Part shown: piece by piece, positions 8,915 to 18,488 of the stretch
Numbering within the stretch: the stretch's first letter is position 1
Layout: every line of letters begins with the position of its first letter
NCBI GenBank assembly: GCA_963836915.1
Contig: CAWILH010000002.1
Span: 2,728,001-2,792,000 of the forward strand
Reading direction: 5' to 3'
Source: Cryomorpha sp963836915
GTDB taxonomy: Bacteria > Bacteroidota > Bacteroidia > Flavobacteriales_D > Cryomorphaceae
Length of the DNA stretch: 64,000 bases
The notes under the pieces: model-generated
Database searches by the model: none
Seen by the model: only the letters and a program-made list of their open reading frames with translations
Told to the model about the DNA's origin: nothing
Made by a program: the position numbers and the translations under genes

Positions 8915-10398
8915 TGGCTCAGTGCATCGGCTATCTTTCGATCGTTGCTCAAGCGTGGCACCTTATTCTGCCCGCCCAGCTTGCCTTGGGTTTTCATGTA
9001 CGCATTAAACGCATCTTTCTGCAAACTTGTTATCTCCAGCCGCCGCAGGATTTTTCCTTTTATGAGATCGGCGTAATACACATTCTTCTTCTGCATGGCT
9101 TCATCCATATCCTTGGCAAATTGGCCTAGGTCGGCGGGCTCTTTCGCGAAAGCAATAAACCACTCATGGTATGGCAGCCCTTTTACAGGGCTAAGCTGCG
9201 GTGCCACAGTAAACTCTATCACTTCGGCAGCCTGCTGTGCGGCCGCATCGTCGAGCGCTGCTTCCACTTCCTCGGCGATCACGTGCTCGCCAAAAGCCGA
9301 TGTGAAATGCTTGATGCGCCCAGTGACCATGATCTTAAAGGGATCGAGCGAAGTGAACTTTACCGTATCGCCGATGGTATAGCCCCATAGACCGGCGTTG
9401 GTGGAAAGCACTAAGGCATAATTAACCCCCAGCTCCACCTCGGCGAGCTCCAGCCGCGGTGGCTCAACGTCAAAGAATCTATCGGCAGGAATAAACTCAA
9501 AGAATATTCCGGCGGCTACATTCAGCAGCAGCGACTTATCATCCTGCTTATCTTGAAAGGCAATGAATCCTTCGCTGGCGGGGTAGGTCTCAATGCTGTC
9601 TACTTTCTTTCCGATAAGCTTTTCGAAGCGGGCGCGGTAGGGCTCAAAATTCACCCCACCATATACGAAGAGATCAAAATTTGGGAATAGCTCTTTGATG
9701 CTTTTCTTTCCTGCTCGCACCAGCAATTTCTCGAAGTAAAACTGCACCCAGCTCGGTATCCCTGAAATCAGGGTCATGTCTTGATCCATGGTTTCATCAA
9801 TGATCGCATCTACCTTGGTTTCCCAATCGTCGATGGAGTTGGTCTCAAAACTGGGAAGCCTGTTCTTCTGAAGATAGCTCGGCACATGGTGCGCCACTAT
9901 GCCCGAGAGCCTGCCTGTTTGTATCCCATTCGTCTTGGCCATAACGGGGCTTCCTTGCAGAAAAATCATCTTGCCGCTTACGAAACCGGCATTTCCTGTT
10001 TCAGCGATGTACAGCAATAGCGCATTTCGGGCAGCTTCGATATGGTGCCCCATAGAATCTTCGGTGATAGGGATATACTTCGTGCCAGAGGTGGTGCCCG
10101 ATGTTTTTGAAAAGTATTTTGGAAGTCCGGGCCAGAGCACATCCTTCTCCCCACTTTTGAGCCGGTCGAAATACGGTTTTAAGCCTTCATAATCATCTAT
10201 GGGAACATGCGCCTTGAAGTCGGCATAATTCTTTATTTCTGAAAACCTATGGTCGCGGCCAAAAGATGTTTTCTCTGCCCGTCGGCATAGATCAATAAGT
10301 ATTTCGCGCTGAAGCGCTACTGCATTGTTCTTCCACTTTTCCACCTTGATCGCAGTACGATTTGCTATGATTTTCGCGAGAACAGACTTGATACCCAT
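8896..10398 (-). CDS. GH3-family acyl-adenylating enzyme
   Basis: 500 residues, the usual bacterial GH3 length. The family joins carboxylic acids to amino acids through an acyl-AMP intermediate in plants; the bacterial substrates are mostly unknown. The ATP-binding motif SGTTSG is at residues 100-105 (KYFSKTSGTTSGTKYIPI). YGGVNFEPYRARFEK, ETYPASEGFIAFQ and LWGYTIGDTVKF, the later nucleotide-binding motifs of the adenylate-forming fold, follow in order. It is cytoplasmic with no signal peptide. It is upstream of and overlaps the vWA gene, so the two share a transcript; whether they share a task is not evident. Confidence 0.88.
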   Translation of the reverse strand: MGIKSVLAKIIANRTAIKVEKWKNNAVALQREILIDLCRRAEKTSFGRDHRFSEIKNYADFKAHVPIDDYEGLKPYFDRLKSGEKDVLWPGLPKYFSKTSGTTSGTKYIPITEDSMGHHIEAARNALLLYIAETGNAGFVSGKMIFLQGSPVMAKTNGIQTGRLSGIVAHHVPSYLQKNRLPSFETNSIDDWETKVDAIIDETMDQDMTLISGIPSWVQFYFEKLLVRAGKKSIKELFPNFDLFVYGGVNFEPYRARFEKLIGKKVDSIETYPASEGFIAFQDKQDDKSLLLNVAAGIFFEFIPADRFFDVEPPRLELAEVELGVNYALVLSTNAGLWGYTIGDTVKFTSLDPFKIMVTGRIKHFTSAFGEHVIAEEVEAALDDAAAQQAAEVIEFTVAPQLSPVKGLPYHEWFIAFAKEPADLGQFAKDMDEAMQKKNVYYADLIKGKILRRLEITSLQKDAFNAYMKTQGKLGGQNKVPRLSNDRKIADALSQWKAKP

Positions 10399-10472
10399 AA
10401 ATTTAAAGAGTAAATCGTATTAGCTTTTGGTTTAGGTTTCTGTAAATTTCGCTTGATGGTTTTCTAGAAAAA

Positions 10473-11360
10473 TCACTTTTCGAAGGCTATAAAATCTTGC
10501 GGGTCGAGGGCAGAACCGTTATACCAAAGTTCGAAATGCAAATGCGCGCCATCTGTAAATTCGCCTGTATTGCCAATAATCGCCACCGACTCTCCAGCAG
10601 TTACCTGATCGCCGACTTTTTTCAGCAATGCAGAATTATGCTTGTAGATGGATATTAAATTATTGGGATGCTGAATCTGGATCACATTCCCGCCATCAGA
10701 AGTGAAGGATGCGAGCGTGACTACCCCATCATACACCGCCTTTACGGCTTCTCCTTCGGCCGCTGTAACGTCTATGCCATAATGTCCCTTTACACGATCA
10801 AAAGCCGAAGTGATATTGCCCTTCAGGGGTGTAAAAAATAGGACCCCGGGCAGGCCTAAGAATTCTGCTGCTCCCGATGCTATCGGAGATAACGCATAGC
10901 GCTCGTCCTTTTCGATCTCAACCCGCAGGAGTGAGTCGGCACGCGAGGTTGAAAAATCGAGACCCGAATAGACCTTTGCTTCATCATTTTCCGAAAGGTT
11001 CAGGGTGTCTTCTTCTAATTTGCCCGTAAGGATACGCCTTAAATTTGCGAAGTAGGACTCATACTCGGCTTGCGCTGTGACCATAGAATCGGCCTTGAGC
11101 GATGCTTCAAGCGCGCGCTTTCTGGTCTTCGTGTCGGAGTATCCAGGAATGTATTCTTTCAGTGGGGTAAGCACAATGGTAGCCAGCACTATACCGGTTA
11201 TAACAATAAAGATCAACGCCAATCCGGCTATGACATTGAGCGGCGTAAGGTAGGCCGAAAACCGCTCGTCAAAGGTGGTATCATTGATCACCACCATCCG
11301 GTAGCGGTTTTTGAGCTTACGTATAAACTCCTTGCGTTCTTGTCCTGTTTTTTTTGCCAT
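10473..11360 (-). CDS. Membrane-anchored M23 (LytM) peptidase
   Basis: 295 residues: a short basic cytoplasmic N terminus, one membrane helix (about 42-64), a helical stalk (about 80-155) and a C-terminal LytM domain. All zinc and catalytic residues of the family are visible: His193 and Asp197 in GHYGID, then His273 and His275 in HLHFELW. It should therefore cut peptidoglycan cross-bridges in the periplasm, unlike the degenerate EnvC-like protein at 38478. It is divergent from porW/sprE, with 126 bases between the two starts, a neighbourhood I recall from other Bacteroidota. Confidence 0.9.
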   Translation of the reverse strand: MAKKTGQERKEFIRKLKNRYRMVVINDTTFDERFSAYLTPLNVIAGLALIFIVITGIVLATIVLTPLKEYIPGYSDTKTRKRALEASLKADSMVTAQAEYESYFANLRRILTGKLEEDTLNLSENDEAKVYSGLDFSTSRADSLLRVEIEKDERYALSPIASGAAEFLGLPGVLFFTPLKGNITSAFDRVKGHYGIDVTAAEGEAVKAVYDGVVTLASFTSDGGNVIQIQHPNNLISIYKHNSALLKKVGDQVTAGESVAIIGNTGEFTDGAHLHFELWYNGSALDPQDFIAFEK

Positions 11361-11416
11361 TTCTATCGCAGCAGATCGGTAAATATCTTAATATTTAATC
11401 GGAGCGTATGCTTATA

Positions 11417-11449
11417 TTGGGGATGTTCTCAAAAAATGCAATATTTTTG
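11417..11449 (+). promoter_or_regulatory. Promoter for porW/sprE
   Basis: TTG at 11417-11419, 22 bases, then TATTTTTG at 11442-11449. This fits the Bacteroidota housekeeping promoter (TTG, 17-23 bases, TAnnTTTG) and lies 37 bases before the GTG start. It is the best-formed promoter I found in the window. Confidence 0.6.
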
Positions 11450-11486
11450 TAAGTTTTTAGTTAAAACGAATACTCTGTAATTTATA

Positions 11487-14183
11487 GTGCTTTCTAAATC
11501 TGCATATCGGTTTTATATTGTTTTCGGGCTATCCTGCTTTTTAGTGATATCGGGCTGCTCGCGCAAAAAATCGGGGTTCACCAATAAGCTATACCATAAC
11601 ACTACTTCCTACTATAACTGGTATTTTAATGCCAATGAGCTGATGAAACTGAATGTAGATCAGCTCTGGATGAACAAGGAAGATGATTATCTGGCGCTGC
11701 TCCCAGTCTATGTACTTCCCGATGAAGAAGAGCAGAAGAATCTCTACCCCGCTATGGATGAGATCATTGAGAAGTGCAGCACGGTGATAGACCGTCATAG
11801 CATGGATATTAAAAAGAAGGAGCATAATAAGTGGATCGATGAGAACTTCTTGATGCTGGGCATTGCCAATTACTATAAAGGCAAGTATGCTACGGCGCAG
11901 GAAATGTTCAGCTATTGCGCCAAAAAATACAAGGGCCAGGCGTCGCGCTTTGATGCTGCACTATGGCTGGCGCGAACTTATGTGGAGCAAGAGCGCTATG
12001 CGAAGGCCACCACGGTGCTTTCGGTCATCGAAAATGATAATTCGAAAGACCGCCCCAAAGATTTTCAAGCCGGCCTGGCCACAGTATATGCCGATCTCTA
12101 CTTACGGCAGAATCGGTTTAAAGAAGCTCTTCCCCATGTAGAAGATGCAGCGTTGCTCACCAAAGAAAAGCGCGAGAAGGCGCGGCTCACCTATATTCTG
12201 GCTCAGACTTATCAAGAGCTCAACCGCTCCCGCGATGCCATCGATGCGTACATTGAAGTGGTAGAGCTGCGGCCAGATTATGAAATGGAGTTCTACGCCA
12301 AGATCAGCCAGGCATTGGCATTTGACCGCAGGCTGGACTCCAAAAAGATCAAGGACATGCTTTGGGCTATGGCCAAAGAAGAAAAAAATGAAGAATATTA
12401 CGATCAGATCTATTATGCGCTTGCCGAGATAGCCTTAGAAGAACAGGAGATTGAAAAAGCGATAGAATTGCTACAGGCTTCCGCCAATAAAAGCGTGAGC
12501 AATCCGCGCCAAAAAGGTAAGAGCTACTTGCGGTTGGCAGAACTTTACTTTGTAGATAGAGAGTATGTGCTTGCTAAAAATTATTATGACAGCACGGCGA
12601 CTTATCTGCCTGAAGATTATCCCGAATATGTATCGATCGTTGCCAAGGGTGCTTCCCTTACCGACCTGGTAGAAGATTTGAACACCGTGGCCTATAATGA
12701 CAGCATCATAGCCTTGGCATCGCTGAGTGATAAAGAGAAGGAGAAAAAAATCATACGGATTATTGCCGATCTGGAAGCAGAAGCCGAGCAGAAAAAGCAA
12801 GATGAGCTCGATGCACTCCAAAGGCTTCAAAATCAGGCTTCTGTTGCGGCTTCCAAAAGTCGTGGAAACAGCAAAACCTGGTATTTCTATAATTCTGGAA
12901 CCCTGGGCAGTGGATTTCAAGAGTTTCAACGTCGCTGGGGTTCGCGAAAGCTGGAAGACAACTGGAGAAGAAGTAATAAAAGCGACTTTTCACAAATAGC
13001 CGATAACTTCGGACCTGACGGCGATACGATTCCGAGCAACCTCGGTCAAACGGTGGGCGCTGATATAAAATCGGTCGAAGAATACCTTGCCGAGCTTCCC
13101 AATAGCAGCGAAGAATTGGCGGCAGCCCATAATGAGATCATCACGGCGCTCTATGATATCGGAACGCTTTATAAGGAGCGCCTAAAAGATGATGACAATG
13201 CGATAGAATCTTTCGTGCGTATCACCAACGACTACGATACCAGCGCCACGGCACCGCAAGCGCTCTATCAGCTTTACCGCATCTATCTAGAGAAAGAGCA
13301 GTCCGGTGGTTTTGTGGGCACCGGGTTTAAAGATAATTCTGAATATTATAAGAATGTGCTTTTGGCCGATTTTCCAGATAGCGAGTTCTCCAAACTTATC
13401 TTAGATCCCGCATTTATCACTGAACGCAACCAGCGCTATGAAAATGAAAAAGCACTCTACGAAGAGACCTATAAAAAATATAATCGAAGGCAGTATACCG
13501 ATGTCCTGATCACCTGTAATACAGTAATCCAGGAAGAGCCCAATAATAATTTTCTTTCGAAGTACTATCTCGTGAAGGCGCTGACCGTAGGTGCCAGAAA
13601 AGACGCCGACGCTTATGAGACTTTGCTGAGGGACATCATCACCAAATTTAAAGGCACCCCTGAAGCCGATAAGGCTGCCGAGCTACTTGGCGAGCTGAAT
13701 GATGCCAAAGCGCGGCTCGCACGTGAGCAGAATAAGCCCGACGCGAATGATATCTCGCAGGCGGGCACGGATAGCACTACGACCACTGCCCCTGCACCCG
13801 TGGTCAATACTTCCATGTATGCCGAAGATGAAAACGGAGAGCATTTCTTTGCCCTTGTTTTTCCGAAAACGGATGGAGACGCCACAGAGATAAAAGAAAC
13901 AATTGCCGATTTCAATTCAGCTTCCTTTCGCAATTCAAATCTTAGGATCACGAACAGCTTCATAGACAAAGATCATCAGATCATCATCGTGCGAAGCTTT
14001 GACAATAAAAGCGCAGCGATGGAATATTACAATGCCTTTTATGGCAATACCAGCGTGCTGGCCGAGCTGAATGCGAAAACGTATGATAAATTTGTAATTT
14101 CAACCAAGAACTTTACCACCCTTTTCCGAAATAAGAATAAGGAAGAGTACAAGGCTTTTTTCAGCTTAAGCTACTTAAAGTAA
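11487..14183 (+). CDS. porW: T9SS TPR lipoprotein PorW/SprE
   Basis: 898 residues starting at GTG; no better ATG lies near the signal peptide. The lipobox is VISGC (Cys24). The early segment NKLYHNTTSYYNWYFNANEL followed by DDYLALLPVYV is typical of the PorW/SprE family. TPR repeats fill most of the rest (for example FDAALWLARTYVEQERYAKA and ARLTYILAQTYQELNRSRDA), with an Ala/Gln linker near 430. SprE is needed for gliding and T9SS function in Flavobacterium, and PorW for T9SS in Porphyromonas; it works at the inner face of the outer membrane. The following bactofilin and ATP synthase genes match the family's known neighbourhood. Assignment is from motifs recalled, not a search. Confidence 0.8.
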   Translation: MLSKSAYRFYIVFGLSCFLVISGCSRKKSGFTNKLYHNTTSYYNWYFNANELMKLNVDQLWMNKEDDYLALLPVYVLPDEEEQKNLYPAMDEIIEKCSTVIDRHSMDIKKKEHNKWIDENFLMLGIANYYKGKYATAQEMFSYCAKKYKGQASRFDAALWLARTYVEQERYAKATTVLSVIENDNSKDRPKDFQAGLATVYADLYLRQNRFKEALPHVEDAALLTKEKREKARLTYILAQTYQELNRSRDAIDAYIEVVELRPDYEMEFYAKISQALAFDRRLDSKKIKDMLWAMAKEEKNEEYYDQIYYALAEIALEEQEIEKAIELLQASANKSVSNPRQKGKSYLRLAELYFVDREYVLAKNYYDSTATYLPEDYPEYVSIVAKGASLTDLVEDLNTVAYNDSIIALASLSDKEKEKKIIRIIADLEAEAEQKKQDELDALQRLQNQASVAASKSRGNSKTWYFYNSGTLGSGFQEFQRRWGSRKLEDNWRRSNKSDFSQIADNFGPDGDTIPSNLGQTVGADIKSVEEYLAELPNSSEELAAAHNEIITALYDIGTLYKERLKDDDNAIESFVRITNDYDTSATAPQALYQLYRIYLEKEQSGGFVGTGFKDNSEYYKNVLLADFPDSEFSKLILDPAFITERNQRYENEKALYEETYKKYNRRQYTDVLITCNTVIQEEPNNNFLSKYYLVKALTVGARKDADAYETLLRDIITKFKGTPEADKAAELLGELNDAKARLAREQNKPDANDISQAGTDSTTTTAPAPVVNTSMYAEDENGEHFFALVFPKTDGDATEIKETIADFNSASFRNSNLRITNSFIDKDHQIIIVRSFDNKSAAMEYYNAFYGNTSVLAELNAKTYDKFVISTKNFTTLFRNKNKEEYKAFFSLSYLK

Positions 14184-14203
14184 GTGGCCAAATCGACTAA
14201 ACT

Positions 14204-14656
14204 ATGTTTAAAAGCAATACCCCCAAAGATATGGCTAAACCCAATGAGACTCACTCAGCAGATAAGCTAAACCGCATCGTAGCAGGTACGGAAATAGAAG
14301 GCGTAATCGTTTCGGATAGCAATATACGAATAGACGGAACCGTAAAAGGGACGATCACTGCAAAAGGAAGACTTGTAGTGGGCTCTACAGGAAGGATAGA
14401 CGGCGACATAATCTGTGAAAACGCAGATATTGAAGGTGCCATTAATGGAAATATATCGGTAAACGGAATTTTGACCCTTAAGGCCACCGCCCGCTTAGAA
14501 TGTGACATTATGACCAAAAAACTGGCCATCGAACCCGGTGCTGTATTCAGCGGTAAGTGTGAGATGGGCGGCGGCGTAGTGAAAGACATGAAGCAAACTA
14601 TGGAAGAGCGTGAGCGTACCAAGCCAGAACAAGCAGGCCAAGCCAAAGAAAGATAG
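14204..14656 (+). CDS. Bactofilin (polymer-forming cytoskeletal protein)
   Basis: 150 residues. The core from about 25 to 125 is a right-handed beta-helix of the bactofilin/DUF583 type, with repeating short strands such as IEGVIVSDSNIRIDGTVKG, GRLVVGSTGRIDGDI and NGNISVNGILTLKATA. Termini are charged and disordered, as usual. Bactofilins self-assemble without nucleotide into filaments that scaffold cell-wall enzymes. It starts 20 bases after porW. Its last 47 bases overlap the atpZ reading frame that starts at the GTG at 14610. Confidence 0.9.
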   Translation: MFKSNTPKDMAKPNETHSADKLNRIVAGTEIEGVIVSDSNIRIDGTVKGTITAKGRLVVGSTGRIDGDIICENADIEGAINGNISVNGILTLKATARLECDIMTKKLAIEPGAVFSGKCEMGGGVVKDMKQTMEERERTKPEQAGQAKER

Positions 14657-14849
14657 TAAGTCGCCAAACGACTTCTATAAATATTCTGGAATGGCGCTCA
14701 AAATGGGCGTGGTGATTTTTGCCGGAGTAATGGGCGGCCAAAAGCTGGATGAAAAACTAGGCACCAAAAGTCCATGGTTTACCATCGTACTTTCGCTGAT
14801 CGGCGTCGCCGTAGCCATATACATTGTAATTTCCGATACAAACAAATAA
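14610..14849 (+). CDS. AtpZ/AtpI-type ATP synthase accessory protein
   Basis: 79 residues starting at GTG inside the bactofilin gene. The N terminus is basic and polar; two membrane helices follow (about 31-46 and 55-74). GGQKLDEKLGTKSPWFTI is the signature loop of the AtpZ/AtpI family, which helps assemble the c-ring or carry Mg2+ in other bacteria. The next in-frame ATG falls inside the first helix, so the GTG is preferred. It overlaps the following start by one base (TAATG), indicating coupling ahead of the atp genes. Confidence 0.75.
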   Translation: MSVPSQNKQAKPKKDSKSPNDFYKYSGMALKMGVVIFAGVMGGQKLDEKLGTKSPWFTIVLSLIGVAVAIYIVISDTNK

Positions 14850-15226
14850 TGCAAAAAGTTAAAACCTTCTGGCGCGATGTATTGATCGTGGTGGTGCTGA
14901 GTGCGCTTTCCGCATGGGCGGTGGCAGGGCAGATTCTGCATCAGCAGGTGCCCGTTTCTTTTTGGCTCAGCCTAGGTTTTATTGCGCTGGTCACCATCAT
15001 CGTTTTTCGGGTTTTGCTGAAAGCAAACCAAAAAAGACCACAGATTTTCGTAGCCTATTTTATGGGTTCCCTTACCGGAAAACTCCTCCTGTCGGCCTTT
15101 TTGATGCTTGGGGTCGGCATGATAGACCCTGAGAATCTAAAGTTTACCGCCATAGGGTTTTTCATCGTTTATGCATTGCTCACCGCCGTTGAGCTCAGAA
15201 ATATACTTCCTATTGTGAGAGGTTGA
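14849..15226 (+). CDS. Small four-helix membrane protein upstream of atpB
   Basis: 125 residues starting at ATG 14849, which overlaps the atpZ stop; a longer in-frame reading would lie inside atpZ. Four hydrophobic helices are seen at about 10-28, 36-54, 68-86 and 97-115, with few polar residues and no catalytic motif. Position between AtpZ and AtpB suggests an AtpI-like assembly role for the F0 sector, but sequence alone does not prove it. In this genome a T9SS cargo gene on the other strand separates it from atpB. Confidence 0.7.
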   Translation: MQKVKTFWRDVLIVVVLSALSAWAVAGQILHQQVPVSFWLSLGFIALVTIIVFRVLLKANQKRPQIFVAYFMGSLTGKLLLSAFLMLGVGMIDPENLKFTAIGFFIVYALLTAVELRNILPIVRG

Positions 15227-15668
15227 GAGTAGGATGGCCACAGCCTTTTCGGAGATTTTTGTTTTAAAAATTTACAGCAGCTCATAATTTTACCAACTGT
15301 CAAAAATTAGTTCGCGTTGATATGGTGCTTTCGGGTCTAAGTCCCTTGATCTGTTTCAATCCTATATCCAATACATTTTCAGGAGCATTCGCACATTTTC
15401 AGTTTCAAAATGTAAAGGCACTGACAGTAAGAAAATGCTGTTATTGAACATGTATCTATAGCCTACTTTTCATATCCATATTAACCCGCTGAATTGGTTT
15501 TGCACTTTTTTGGCCAAGTATTTTTCCAAAATGTTTCGATCTACATTAGCCCTTTAGTATGTGGCACGATGGCTGAGCTAACCGATAAACCAAATATCCC
15601 ATTCACATAGAACACAAACCCCCAGCAAATCTCTTTGCAGGGGGGCGTTGTATTCAACCATCTAAATC
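15227..15668. other. Intergenic region with one terminator-like hairpin
   Basis: 442 bases between convergent genes. Apart from the hairpin at 15619-15644, I see no coding frame or repeat. The sequence is AT-rich with several TTTTTC tracts. Confidence 0.5.
15619..15644 (-). terminator. Terminator-like hairpin after the CBM6 T9SS cargo gene
   Basis: Arms CCCCC-a-GCAAA and TTTGC-a-GGGGG pair around a 4-base loop with one internal mismatch. On the minus strand it is followed by TTTGTGTT, a weak U tract, 24 bases past the stop codon. Confidence 0.5.
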
Positions 15669-18134
15669 TTATTGCTTCATCCACTTGGCTGTAGTGGTCT
15701 CGCTGCCAGAAACCACTGAGATGACATAAAGACCGGAAGGCCATGCTTGGGTATCGACTTGGTGCAGAGCAGCTCCGCCTTCCATACCCGCAAGCCTGAA
15801 ATTATAAACTTCTCTGCCCTGTACATCAAAGGCATGTATCATTGTTGTTCCATTCGCGTTGGCCAAAGCAATGGTGAAGTTGTCTTTTCCAGGGTTTGGA
15901 TACATTTGGATAGTACCCCAATCGGCATCATCCCAGTCTACTTCTTGGAAAAATGCGTATGATCCTTCGCCAGCCTGATTTTCATTTTTGGCTATGGCCG
16001 CTGGAATAAGAATATTTGGGGTAATATTGGTCGGGGTCACTTCTAGATAATCCAAATTAGGACCGCTGTTTCCTGTAGCGGTTAGCCGTAGGGTATGCTC
16101 TCCCGCTTCAAGTACACCTCTGATATTGCTCTTGGTGTACCAATTGCTCCATTGGGCTGAAGAATTAAACGCGAGAGTGCTCACCGTGGCACCATCTATC
16201 GATAGCGCTAGGGGGCGGCCTTGCGAAGCTCCCAAAGCGTAACGAAAACTGAAATTATAGGTGTTGGGTGCGTCAATAGTTATATTCCACTCTACATAAT
16301 CATTCGAAGGATTTACATAATCTGCAAACCCATTTGCGCTGAAGCCCGAATGATTGCTCGCCACTACAGCGCCGGAAAGCGTCGCCCCTTCGGCTTCGTA
16401 CCGCGCAGTGATCGGAGCATTTATAAAGGCGACAAAATAATTTGCATTTGAACCCAATGCCGGCGGTGCCAGATTAGCTCCGATCGCCACCGAATAATGC
16501 CCTGTGTAGAAGTATGCATTGAACAGGTTCTTCCTGTAAATTTCAAAATAGCTCGTGCCAATATCCGTAGAGCCGATCACGTCATTGGTTTTCACCCATC
16601 CGTTTCCGTCGAGCCATTCCGGTAGCACCGATCCTCGCGGGTCATAAGCCACATAAGCAATAGTCGGTTGCTCAAAATACGCGTAAAGCACCGTTTCATC
16701 GCTGGTGTTCATCTTGTCGTTATTGGCCGTTTTCAAGAAAGTGGCGCCATCCAAGTAAGATGGGAGCGAAGTGATGGTATAATTCCTGTCTACGTAATGC
16801 GTCGCGCCTACTGCCATAGCACCCAAGTCATATTCGCCTATGTCGCGGGTATAATATGCCAGCACATTTGTAGTTTGCGGCGATTTTTCAAGACTTGTTT
16901 TTTGAATTCCCGGCACTGTGGCGCAAATATCATCCACAAAAAAATCTTCATCGGCAGTCTCGGTGTACACGCCCCAACCAAACTGACCGAGATTGGAATA
17001 GGTATTGTCAATGGCTTCAAGGAGTGGTTCTTCGCCAAATCCTGCTCCTTCATCAAGATATACTTGGATAAGGCCATTGTCGTATTTCTCAATTCTAAAG
17101 GTATAATCGCGATTTGGATCGGTAGGGAATGGCTCCGTATCCAGCGTAGTTGGAAAATAATAATTGCCATCGTTCCGTCCGAGGGTCAGTATATTTTCGT
17201 TTCCGTATGCGTCAATCTCAAAGGCATACCCAAAGTTCTCATTGCCGTCTTGCACCCCAAAAAACAGATTATACCCCCGGTAGTATCCCGTTACCAAATT
17301 GCTTACCGTAGTCTGAATAATATATGACGGGGCATTGAAAGAAGCCTCGGTGATCAGTGCTTCGCCAAAATTACTGTTGAGCGCTTCATTGTTCTGTACA
17401 GACCAAGTCCCATCGTTTCTCCAGAATTGGCTTATTTCGCTTCCGCTAAAATTGTCGCAAAACAGTTCGTCGCCCAAGGTTCCAGCTTGCATATAATCGA
17501 CATAGAAAAGTTCGGGGGCAGTTTCAGAGCTTGGCAACCAGCCTATTCTGCCGAGGCTGCCATAGGTAAGGTCATTGCCACTGATGATCGGTGCGCTGGG
17601 AAAGGCCGATCCAGCTTCGGCGAAGTAAACTTCAATATCGCCATTCGACGTATGCTCCACGCGAATATTGTAATCGGCTGTCTCGGAAAGGGCGGTGTCC
17701 ACTACCGTAAGCACTTCTGGAAAGTAAAAGTTGTCGGTGCTCTTTACCAGCCTTATCTTATCAAAAGTAGCATCGATGCGAATGCCATAGCCAGCATTAT
17801 CACTATCATCTTCCAGACCAAAAAGCAGGAAGTATTCCCTGAAATAGCCTGGCTTAAATGGCCCAGCCAATGTTTCTACATAATAGTCCGTTTCGGAAAA
17901 GGAAGGAACACTGGTCAAGAAGCTGCTAGTACCACCTACGTCGTTTATGGCCTTGCCATTCTCTGAAGTCCAACCGTAAGTGGTGCTCCAATTCTCGGCA
18001 GTAATGCCGTCATTGAAACCGTCGTAAAAGAGCATCTGACCTATTGCTGTGAGATTACCAAAAGAGCAAGCGATTAAAATAAGAAAGGGTAAAGTGAGCT
18101 TCTTAAGAAAGCGATTTGGTGTAAAGGTTTTCAT
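15669..18134 (-). CDS. T9SS-secreted protein with two lectin-like domains and a CBM6
   Basis: 821 residues from ATG 18134 (MKTFTPNR, then a hydrophobic signal segment ending AIGQ); ATGs further upstream would put extra residues before the signal. Two related domains follow (about 32-225 and 226-405), each starting with a DGFNDG or DNFSGS phrase and ending with a VDD or VDY strand, like concanavalin/LamG folds. About 560-705 (RYEAEGATLSG to LDYLEVTP) is a CBM6/CBM35-type carbohydrate-binding module. The last 75 residues (IQMYPNPGKDNFTI, HAFDVQGREVYNF, LYVISVVSGSETTTAKWMKQ) form a type A T9SS sorting domain. No glycosidase centre is apparent, so a polysaccharide-binding surface protein is likely. 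It is inserted antisense between the atp accessory genes and atpB. Confidence 0.85.
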   Translation of the reverse strand: MKTFTPNRFLKKLTLPFLILIACSFGNLTAIGQMLFYDGFNDGITAENWSTTYGWTSENGKAINDVGGTSSFLTSVPSFSETDYYVETLAGPFKPGYFREYFLLFGLEDDSDNAGYGIRIDATFDKIRLVKSTDNFYFPEVLTVVDTALSETADYNIRVEHTSNGDIEVYFAEAGSAFPSAPIISGNDLTYGSLGRIGWLPSSETAPELFYVDYMQAGTLGDELFCDNFSGSEISQFWRNDGTWSVQNNEALNSNFGEALITEASFNAPSYIIQTTVSNLVTGYYRGYNLFFGVQDGNENFGYAFEIDAYGNENILTLGRNDGNYYFPTTLDTEPFPTDPNRDYTFRIEKYDNGLIQVYLDEGAGFGEEPLLEAIDNTYSNLGQFGWGVYTETADEDFFVDDICATVPGIQKTSLEKSPQTTNVLAYYTRDIGEYDLGAMAVGATHYVDRNYTITSLPSYLDGATFLKTANNDKMNTSDETVLYAYFEQPTIAYVAYDPRGSVLPEWLDGNGWVKTNDVIGSTDIGTSYFEIYRKNLFNAYFYTGHYSVAIGANLAPPALGSNANYFVAFINAPITARYEAEGATLSGAVVASNHSGFSANGFADYVNPSNDYVEWNITIDAPNTYNFSFRYALGASQGRPLALSIDGATVSTLAFNSSAQWSNWYTKSNIRGVLEAGEHTLRLTATGNSGPNLDYLEVTPTNITPNILIPAAIAKNENQAGEGSYAFFQEVDWDDADWGTIQMYPNPGKDNFTIALANANGTTMIHAFDVQGREVYNFRLAGMEGGAALHQVDTQAWPSGLYVISVVSGSETTTAKWMKQ

Positions 18135-18436
18135 AGGCATCTGTTTAGTTAAACTATAATTTTTAAGGTATTTCAAATCTAGTAAATCAGATTGGGAATC
18201 CAAGATTAATTTTAATCAGCATTTAGCCATTTGCCGCGCTCTTTTCCCATAAAACTTCCAAAGTGCGATGTTTTTAATGAGAACTTAAAAACCAAATAGG
18301 CATGGTCAAAAAGAGAAGAATGTCTTAGTTCAACTCATCATCACGACGCAAATAATTATAGTTCAACACTTTATCGTTCAAATTCAACCATTCCAAAAAA
18401 AGCCATCGATATATTTCATTCTGATACCAAAATACC

Positions 18437-18444
18437 TATTTTTG
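18437..18444 (+). promoter_or_regulatory. Candidate -7 element for the atpB operon
   Basis: TATTTTTG, matching TAnnTTTG, 44 bases before the atpB ATG, inside a 285-base divergent gap that also serves the minus-strand cargo gene. No clear TTG -33 element. Confidence 0.4.
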
Positions 18445-18488
18445 CAGTCGATTTTTGCGCCTCACAAACTGAGTAAAAACCCGCATCA

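Noticed and set aside
11361..11486. Riboswitch or leader RNA upstream of porW
   Set aside because: The 126-base divergent gap is explained by promoters; no conserved aptamer-like structure was seen.
14774..14848. Longer start for the small membrane protein before atpB
   Set aside because: The added residues lie inside atpZ in another frame; the ATG at 14849 overlaps the atpZ stop as expected for coupling.
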